Of a stretch of 9,752 nucleotides of DNA, positions 5,061 to 9,752 are shown in pieces. The position numbers and the translations under genes were made by a program. The DNA is taken from positions 1-9,752 of the forward strand of contig CAMPKG010000108.1 in NCBI GenBank assembly GCA_946887085.1, given 5' to 3'. Below the pieces are notes generated by a model. It worked only from the letters and a program-made list of their open reading frames with translations. It was not told where the DNA came from and made no database searches. Source of the stretch: an uncultured Sphingobacteriales bacterium. Lineage in GTDB: Bacteria; Bacteroidota; Bacteroidia; Chitinophagales; Chitinophagaceae. Positions within the stretch are counted from its first letter, which is position 1. Every line of letters begins with the position of its first letter.

Positions 5061-8000
5061 ATGTCTTATTCTCCAAAGCATAAGGTTCGTATAGTTACTG
5101 CTGCCTCGCTGTTTGACGGTCATGATGCCGCTATTAACATCATGAGGCGCGTAATGCAGGGTAGCGGCGTTGAGGTGATCCATCTTGGTCACGACCGCAG
5201 TGTCCAGGATGTGGTCGATTGTGCCATACAGGAAGATGCCAACGCCATAGCCATGACTTCTTACCAGGGAGGCCACGTCGAGTACTTCAAATACATGTAC
5301 GATCTGCTAAAGGAGCGCAGCTGCGGGCATATCAAAATATTCGGCGGCGGCGGCGGCGTGATACTGCCTACAGAGATAGAGGAGCTGCACGCTTACGGCA
5401 TTACACGGATATATTCACCGGATGATGGCCGCGCTATGGGGCTGCAGGGCATGATAGACGACCTTATAGAAAAGAGTGACTTCCCCACCGGCAACCAGCT
5501 GAACGGTGAAGTAGGCCACCTGATAGAAAAAGATCCTAAATCAATAGCACGCCTGATATCAGCAGCAGAAAACTATCACGACCTGCCTGAAACAAAGGCC
5601 ATGCTGAAAAAAGTAGCAGAGCAGTCAGCGGTGTCGCACACGCCGGTACTTGGTATCACCGGTACCGGCGGTGCAGGTAAAAGTTCATTGGTGGATGAAA
5701 TAGTACGCAGATTTTTGCTTGATTTTAAAGATAAGCACATCGGTATCATTTCGGTCGACCCATCGAAACGTAAAACCGGCGGTGCATTGCTGGGCGACCG
5801 CATACGCATGAATGCAATACGCAACAACAGGGTATATATGCGCTCCATGGCTACCCGGCAGAGCAACCTCGCAGTGTCTAAATACATTTTTGATGCGGTG
5901 AACGTGCTCAAAGCCGCTAATTACGATCTGATCATTCTCGAAACTTCGGGTATAGGACAAAGCGATACACAGATAACTGAGTACTGCGACCTGAGCATGT
6001 ACGTGATGACGCCTGAGTACGGCGCAGCCACTCAACTGGAGAAGATCGACATGCTGGACTTCGCAGATATCGTTGTTATCAACAAATTCGACAAGCGCGG
6101 CGCTATGGACGCCCTGCGTGATGTGAAGAAACAATACCAGCGCAACCATAAGCTATTCGATAAACAGCCTGATGATATGCCGGTGTTCGGGACCATCGCC
6201 TCCCAGTTCAACGATCCCGGTACGAATACGATGTACAAATCGCTGATGGATATCGTGGTGAAGAAAACAGAAACTGATCTTCACTCAAACTTCCATATCA
6301 GCAACGAGATGAGCGAGAAGATCTACATCATTCCGCCTGCTCGCACACGTTACCTGAGTGAAATATCCGAGAACAACCGCAAATACGATAAATGGGCGAA
6401 GGACCAGTCGGCAGTTGCGCAGAAACTATTTGGCATTCAAAAGACCATCGAGACGCTGCAAGGCACAGATGCCGACGACAAAGACAGGCTGATAAAGACC
6501 CTGCAGGAGGTGTATGCGAAGACCGAAATAGAGCTCGACCCGAAAAACAAACACCTGCTGCAGAACTGGGATAAAAAGAAACATCTCTCTACCGATGAGT
6601 ACTACATTTTCAAAGTGCGCGATAAAGAACTGAGGATAAAAACACACACCGAATCGCTTTCGCATACGCAGATAGCCAAAGTAGCAGTACCGAAATTTGA
6701 GGCATGGGGCGAGATATTGTACTGGGCACTAAGCGAAAACTTCCCCGGAGAATTTCCTTATGCCGCAGGTATCTACCCATTCAAACGCGAAGGTGAAGAC
6801 CCGACACGTATGTTTGCCGGTGAAGGCGGCCCTGAGCGTACCAACAAACGTTTTCACTACGTATCGTTGGGTATGCCGGCCAAACGTTTGAGTACGGCAT
6901 TTGACAGTGTTACTCTTTACGGGCAGGATCCCGACCACCGTCCTGATATCTATGGTAAGATAGGTAACTCGGGGGTAAGCGTTTGCTGCCTCGACGATGC
7001 CAAGAAATTATACAGCGGTTTCAACCTCGCTGACCCCAAGACCTCGGTATCAATGACCATCAATGGCCCCGCGCCTACTATCACTGCTTTCTTTATGAAT
7101 GCAGCTATCGACCAGCAGTGCGAATTATATATTAAGGCAAACGGGCTGGAAGATGAAGTGAACAAGAAGATAGATGCCATTTTCAAAGAAAAAGGTTTGC
7201 AGCGTCCGTTGTATAATCCATCAACATTCGGTGGCGGTGCCGCAGGTTCTTTGCCCGAAGGTAACAATGGCCTTGGGCTGATGCTTTTGGGTGTTACCGG
7301 CGACATGGTGCTGCCTGCCGATGTGTATGCCAAAATAAAAACCGATACACTCAAAGCGGTGCGTGGTACCGTACAAGCTGACATATTGAAAGAAGACCAG
7401 GCGCAAAACACCTGCATCTTCTCAACGGAATTCTCCTTGCGCGTAATGGGTGATGTACAGCAATACTTTATCGACAACGGCGTGCGCAACTTTTACTCGG
7501 TTTCTATCAGTGGTTACCATATTGCCGAAGCAGGCGCTAACCCGATATCGCAGCTTGCATTCACACTGTCGAATGGCTTTACGTTTGTTGAATACTACCT
7601 GAGCCGCGGCATGAACATTGATGATTTCGCGCCGAACCTTTCGTTCTTCTTCAGCAATGGTGTAGACCCCGAGTACAGCGTGATAGGCCGCGTGGCCCGC
7701 CGCATCTGGGCAAAGGCCATGAAGTATAAATACAGCGGAAACGAGCGCTCGCAGATGTTGAAATACCACATCCAGACATCGGGCCGCTCCCTGCACGCGC
7801 AGGAGATCGACTTTAATGATATACGAACTACAGTACAGGCGCTGTATGCTATTTACGATAACTGCAACTCGCTGCATACAAATGCTTATGATGAGGCTAT
7901 CACAACGCCGACAGAGGAAAGCGTACGCCGTGCCATGGCGATACAACTGATCATCAACAGGGAGCTTGGATTGGCGAAAAACGAAAATCCATTGCAAGGC

Positions 8001-8462
8001 TCATTCATCATCGAAGAGCTGACAGACCTTGTTGAAGAGGCGGTGCTTACAGAATTCGACCGCATTTCTGAACGCGGCGGCGTGCTGGGTGCGATGGAAA
8101 CCATGTACCAGCGCAGCAAGATACAGGAGGAAAGCCTATACTATGAAACACTGAAACATACCGGCGAATACCCGATCATCGGTGTAAACACTTTCTTAAG
8201 CAGTAAAGGTTCACCAACGGTTATACCGCAGGAGGTGATACGCTCTACTACAGAAGAAAAAGAATTCCAGATACAAACGACGCAAAATCTTTGGAAGCGT
8301 AGCGGCGATAAAGGACAGCAAAGCCTGCACACCCTGCAACAGGCAGCAATTCACAACCAGAACATTTTTGAGGAACTGATGGAAACAGTGAAGTACTGCT
8401 CACTAGGGCAGATCACGAAGGCGTTGTTTGAAGTGGGCGGCCAGTACAGGCGAAATATGTAA
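5061..8462 (+). CDS. icmF: Fused isobutyryl-CoA mutase (B12 domain - GTPase - mutase), IcmF type
   Basis: IcmF interconverts isobutyryl-CoA and n-butyryl-CoA with adenosylcobalamin, linking branched-chain and straight-chain acyl-CoA metabolism in the cytoplasm, and carries its own GTPase chaperone. The 1133 residues read in order: B12-binding domain about 5-140 with the cobalt-ligand His in DGHD (H21) and GGGGG at 95-99; MeaB-like G domain about 195-410 with P-loop GTGGAGKS (201-208), [20 protein letters not shown] and NKFD (341-344); helical linker to about 540; mutase TIM barrel from about 545 with SGYHIAEAG around H820. Alignment by eye with Propionibacterium methylmalonyl-CoA mutase puts F585 (in TRMFAGEG) at Tyr89 and Q782 (in AQNTCIF) at Arg207, the exchanges known to define isobutyryl-CoA mutase. 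It has its own promoter and terminator. Automatic annotation may call it methylmalonyl-CoA mutase. Length and motifs are intact. Confidence 0.95.
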   Translation: MSYSPKHKVRIVTAASLFDGHDAAINIMRRVMQGSGVEVIHLGHDRSVQDVVDCAIQEDANAIAMTSYQGGHVEYFKYMYDLLKERSCGHIKIFGGGGGVILPTEIEELHAYGITRIYSPDDGRAMGLQGMIDDLIEKSDFPTGNQLNGEVGHLIEKDPKSIARLISAAENYHDLPETKAMLKKVAEQSAVSHTPVLGITGTGGAGKSSLVDEIVRRFLLDFKDKHIGIISVDPSKRKTGGALLGDRIRMNAIRNNRVYMRSMATRQSNLAVSKYIFDAVNVLKAANYDLIILETSGIGQSDTQITEYCDLSMYVMTPEYGAATQLEKIDMLDFADIVVINKFDKRGAMDALRDVKKQYQRNHKLFDKQPDDMPVFGTIASQFNDPGTNTMYKSLMDIVVKKTETDLHSNFHISNEMSEKIYIIPPARTRYLSEISENNRKYDKWAKDQSAVAQKLFGIQKTIETLQGTDADDKDRLIKTLQEVYAKTEIELDPKNKHLLQNWDKKKHLSTDEYYIFKVRDKELRIKTHTESLSHTQIAKVAVPKFEAWGEILYWALSENFPGEFPYAAGIYPFKREGEDPTRMFAGEGGPERTNKRFHYVSLGMPAKRLSTAFDSVTLYGQDPDHRPDIYGKIGNSGVSVCCLDDAKKLYSGFNLADPKTSVSMTINGPAPTITAFFMNAAIDQQCELYIKANGLEDEVNKKIDAIFKEKGLQRPLYNPSTFGGGAAGSLPEGNNGLGLMLLGVTGDMVLPADVYAKIKTDTLKAVRGTVQADILKEDQAQNTCIFSTEFSLRVMGDVQQYFIDNGVRNFYSVSISGYHIAEAGANPISQLAFTLSNGFTFVEYYLSRGMNIDDFAPNLSFFFSNGVDPEYSVIGRVARRIWAKAMKYKYSGNERSQMLKYHIQTSGRSLHAQEIDFNDIRTTVQALYAIYDNCNSLHTNAYDEAITTPTEESVRRAMAIQLIINRELGLAKNENPLQGSFIIEELTDLVEEAVLTEFDRISERGGVLGAMETMYQRSKIQEESLYYETLKHTGEYPIIGVNTFLSSKGSPTVIPQEVIRSTTEEKEFQIQTTQNLWKRSGDKGQQSLHTLQQAAIHNQNIFEELMETVKYCSLGQITKALFEVGGQYRRNM

Positions 8463-8477
8463 GACAACGTCTTTATT

Positions 8478-8508
8478 AAAAATCCGGCATGTTTATTGCC
8501 GGATTTTT
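8478..8508 (+). terminator. Strong terminator after the mutase gene, close to the next start
   Basis: The arms AAAAATCCGGCA (8478-8489) and TGCCGGATTTTT (8497-8508) are perfectly complementary over 12 bp around the loop TGTTTAT. The GC-rich part is TCCGGCA/TGCCGGA, and the T tract is five bases. It starts 16 bases after the mutase stop and ends 6 bases before the next ATG at 8515. Confidence 0.88.
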
Positions 8509-8514
8509 GTTTCT

Positions 8515-9201
8515 ATGAAACCTGTCGTGTCTCTTTTGATCTCAATGCAACTTTGCATGGTTGCCCATAGTCAGCCAGACTCTCAGGTGAGAAAAGGGCC
8601 GCCTCCAATTCCCAGAGAATATACCGCTGTAAAGATCGCCCTGCCGAATCTTGTTGACCTTATCAACCCCAACCTGGCTGTAGCAGTCGAAAGACGTTTC
8701 AATCCAAAAAATGCAGTGCAAATGCTGGTTGGCATTACATTGCCACTCAATCGTAGTGCTGAGGGCATGACGGTTACAGCTAAGGGCATTAAACTGAGAG
8801 CGGAGTATCGCAGGTATCACCGCAGAAAGCCCAATAACAAAGACTGGTTTTATGCTGCCGAACTATTTTATACAGGCTACAGGTCTGGCAGCTATGGCTG
8901 GTATGAAGACACAACCAGGATCACGGAAAACCACTACTATGATGAGTTCATTCTGTCGAAAAAAATGGGAGGCGCGGCTTTCAGGATCGGGTTTCAAAAA
9001 AGATTTAAAAAGCATTTTTTGTTTGAGTTTTCCGGCGGCATAGGCTTTAAATATCGACACGTTACGCAAACGGGTCGCATAAATCCAGAAGATATGACCA
9101 CTGCCAATCATCCGAATGTGCTCGACATAAGTAACGCAACCGGCAGCGAAACCATGCCTGTATTCCCCTGCAATTTTATGCTGGGCTACGTCTTTTACTA
9201 A
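8515..9201 (+). CDS. Small outer-membrane beta-barrel protein, DUF3575-like
   Basis: The ATG at 8515 is preferred because it gives a proper signal peptide (MKPVVSLLISMQLCMVAHS, cleavage expected before Q20). The frame is open back to 8428 inside the mutase gene, but that extension is polar, passes through the terminator and hides the signal. The product is 228 residues. After a Pro-rich linker (29-33), IALPNLVDLINPNLAVAVERRF, a VGITLPLN strand, GIKLRAEYRRY, FYAAELFYTGYR, AFRIGFQKRF and FLFEFSGGIGFKY look like paired barrel strands. The final NFMLGYVFY ends in an aromatic residue, as expected for insertion by the BAM complex. The ERRF...K..GIKLRAEYR pattern resembles DUF3575-type proteins common in Bacteroidota. 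No specific function can be assigned. How the gene is transcribed is unclear, since a strong terminator ends 6 bases before its start. Confidence 0.8.
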   Translation: MKPVVSLLISMQLCMVAHSQPDSQVRKGPPPIPREYTAVKIALPNLVDLINPNLAVAVERRFNPKNAVQMLVGITLPLNRSAEGMTVTAKGIKLRAEYRRYHRRKPNNKDWFYAAELFYTGYRSGSYGWYEDTTRITENHYYDEFILSKKMGGAAFRIGFQKRFKKHFLFEFSGGIGFKYRHVTQTGRINPEDMTTANHPNVLDISNATGSETMPVFPCNFMLGYVFY

Positions 9202-9230
9202 TTTGTTGCTGGCATTGTTTTTTCTGGCAG

Positions 9231-9242
9231 TTGCGTACGCAA
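9231..9242. repeat. Perfect 12-bp palindrome before the YetF-like gene
   Basis: TTGCGTACGCAA is identical to its reverse complement and ends 5 bases before the ATG at 9248. It fills part of the 46-base gap after the preceding gene, where a promoter or operator would be expected. No TAnnTTTG box is seen in this gap. Confidence 0.5.
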
Positions 9243-9247
9243 TTGAT

Positions 9248-9752
9248 ATGTATACGTTATTGCTTCAATCTCAAAAAACTCTCGAACTAAAAACTCTTCT
9301 TTGGGGAGAAGAGGATGCCTCGTTCCTGTTAGAGATAGCGGTGCGCGCTATTGTTATGTTTGTAGTGGTATTGACCAGCCTGCGTATACTGGGAAAACGT
9401 GGCGTAAAACAACTCTCCATTTTCGAACTGGTCATTATCCTGACACTTGGTTCTGCCGGCGGCGATGCCATTTTTTACGGAGATGTGGGCCTGATCGTTG
9501 CCATCATGGTGTTTGCCATGATCACGATCCTGTATCGTGTGGTCATATATGCAGCCGATAAAAGCCATCACTTCAATAAAGTTGTAGAAGGCGTACCGGT
9601 TTTGCTGGTAAAAGGGGGGCAGTTTGAAACCGAGGAATTCAGGCATGAGCTGATATCACAAGATGAATTTTTTGCTGAATTAAGAAGAAAGGGCATATCG
9701 CAATTAGGCCAGGTGGACCGCGTATACAGCGAAACCTCCGGCGAGCTAAGTG
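9248..9752 (+). CDS. YetF/DUF421 family membrane protein (3' truncated)
   Basis: The frame is open from the ATG at 9248 to the window end: 168 full residues plus one base. The product starts with a short cytoplasmic or amphipathic leader, then three membrane segments at about 26-45 (LLEIAVRAIVMFVVVLTSL), 57-72 (IFELVIILTLGSAGGD) and 79-101. A soluble domain follows with the family-typical VVEGVPVLLVKGGQF, SQDEFFAELRRKGISQLGQVDRVYSETSGELS. LRILGKRGVKQLSIFELVIILTLGSAGGDAIF is the diagnostic stretch of DUF421 (YetF). YetF/YdfS-type proteins are integral membrane proteins; some Bacillus homologues are linked to sporulation or stress, but the biochemical role is not settled. Upstream in-frame TTG codons (9203, 9206, 9215) would add a hydrophobic stretch not typical of the family, so the ATG is preferred. 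Only the C terminus is missing. Confidence 0.9.
   Translation, partial: MYTLLLQSQKTLELKTLLWGEEDASFLLEIAVRAIVMFVVVLTSLRILGKRGVKQLSIFELVIILTLGSAGGDAIFYGDVGLIVAIMVFAMITILYRVVIYAADKSHHFNKVVEGVPVLLVKGGQFETEEFRHELISQDEFFAELRRKGISQLGQVDRVYSETSGELS

Noticed and set aside
5343..5357. Run of GGC triplets in the mutase gene that looks like a microsatellite
   Set aside because: It encodes the GGGGG turn expected in the B12-binding domain, so it is explained by protein conservation.
5685..7997. Long minus-strand open frames opposite the mutase gene (154, 179 and 191 codons)
   Set aside because: They lie antisense to a strongly conserved protein, have no recognisable domains, and arise from codon bias of the sense strand.
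8428..8514. Longer form of the second barrel protein starting inside the mutase gene
   Set aside because: It would overlap the mutase end, translate through the terminator and bury the signal peptide that starts at the ATG at 8515.
1..9752. Search for CRISPR arrays, tRNA/rRNA, transposases, phage genes, toxin-antitoxin pairs or a new defence cluster
   Set aside because: No direct-repeat arrays, RNA gene signatures or such protein families were seen; the gene content is core metabolism, proteolysis and envelope.

Overview
The window looks like a chromosomal stretch of a Bacteroidota bacterium, most likely of the Chitinophagaceae type. The reasons are protein-level (ClpX, the RHGTHSPFVY-type methyltransferase relative, the small outer-membrane barrels) and promoter-level: several intergenic gaps carry the Bacteroidota -7 element TAnnTTTG, and most genes lack a clear Shine-Dalgarno sequence. 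No tRNA, rRNA, CRISPR array, insertion sequence or phage gene is visible. No gap between genes is longer than about 180 bases. Most of the content is core or housekeeping.

Layout. (1) 1-875, plus strand: the 3' two thirds of clpX, whose start lies outside the window, followed closely by a 61-residue helical protein of unknown function. (2) 921-2665, minus strand: an operon thyA - folA - short methyltransferase-like protein. ThyA makes dTMP and releases dihydrofolate, and FolA reduces it back to tetrahydrofolate, so the first two form one cycle. The third gene is joined to folA by a GTGA stop/start overlap and lacks the SAM-binding core of its family. A bidirectional hairpin at 897-922 closes both converging units. 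(3) 2844-4082, plus strand: a DPM1-like family 2 glycosyltransferase and a gamma-carbonic-anhydrase-like hexapeptide protein, 6 bases apart. (4) 4198-4923: an outer-membrane beta-barrel protein with an unusual His/Asp/Glu-rich C-terminal tail, behind a well-formed Bacteroidota promoter that contains a 9-bp inverted repeat. (5) 5061-8462: a 1133-residue fused acyl-CoA mutase (B12 domain, MeaB-like GTPase, mutase barrel) with the Phe and Gln residues typical of isobutyryl-CoA mutase. It is a monocistronic unit with its own promoter, a 5' dyad and a strong terminator. (6) 8515-9201: a second small outer-membrane barrel protein that starts just after that terminator. (7) 9248-end: a YetF/DUF421 membrane protein cut by the window end, preceded by a perfect 12-bp palindrome.

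I do not see an undescribed multi-gene system. The items most worth checking are the core-deleted methyltransferase coupled to folA, the dyads placed at three promoter or start regions, the acidic/His tail on the barrel protein, and the substrate-specificity residues of the fused mutase.
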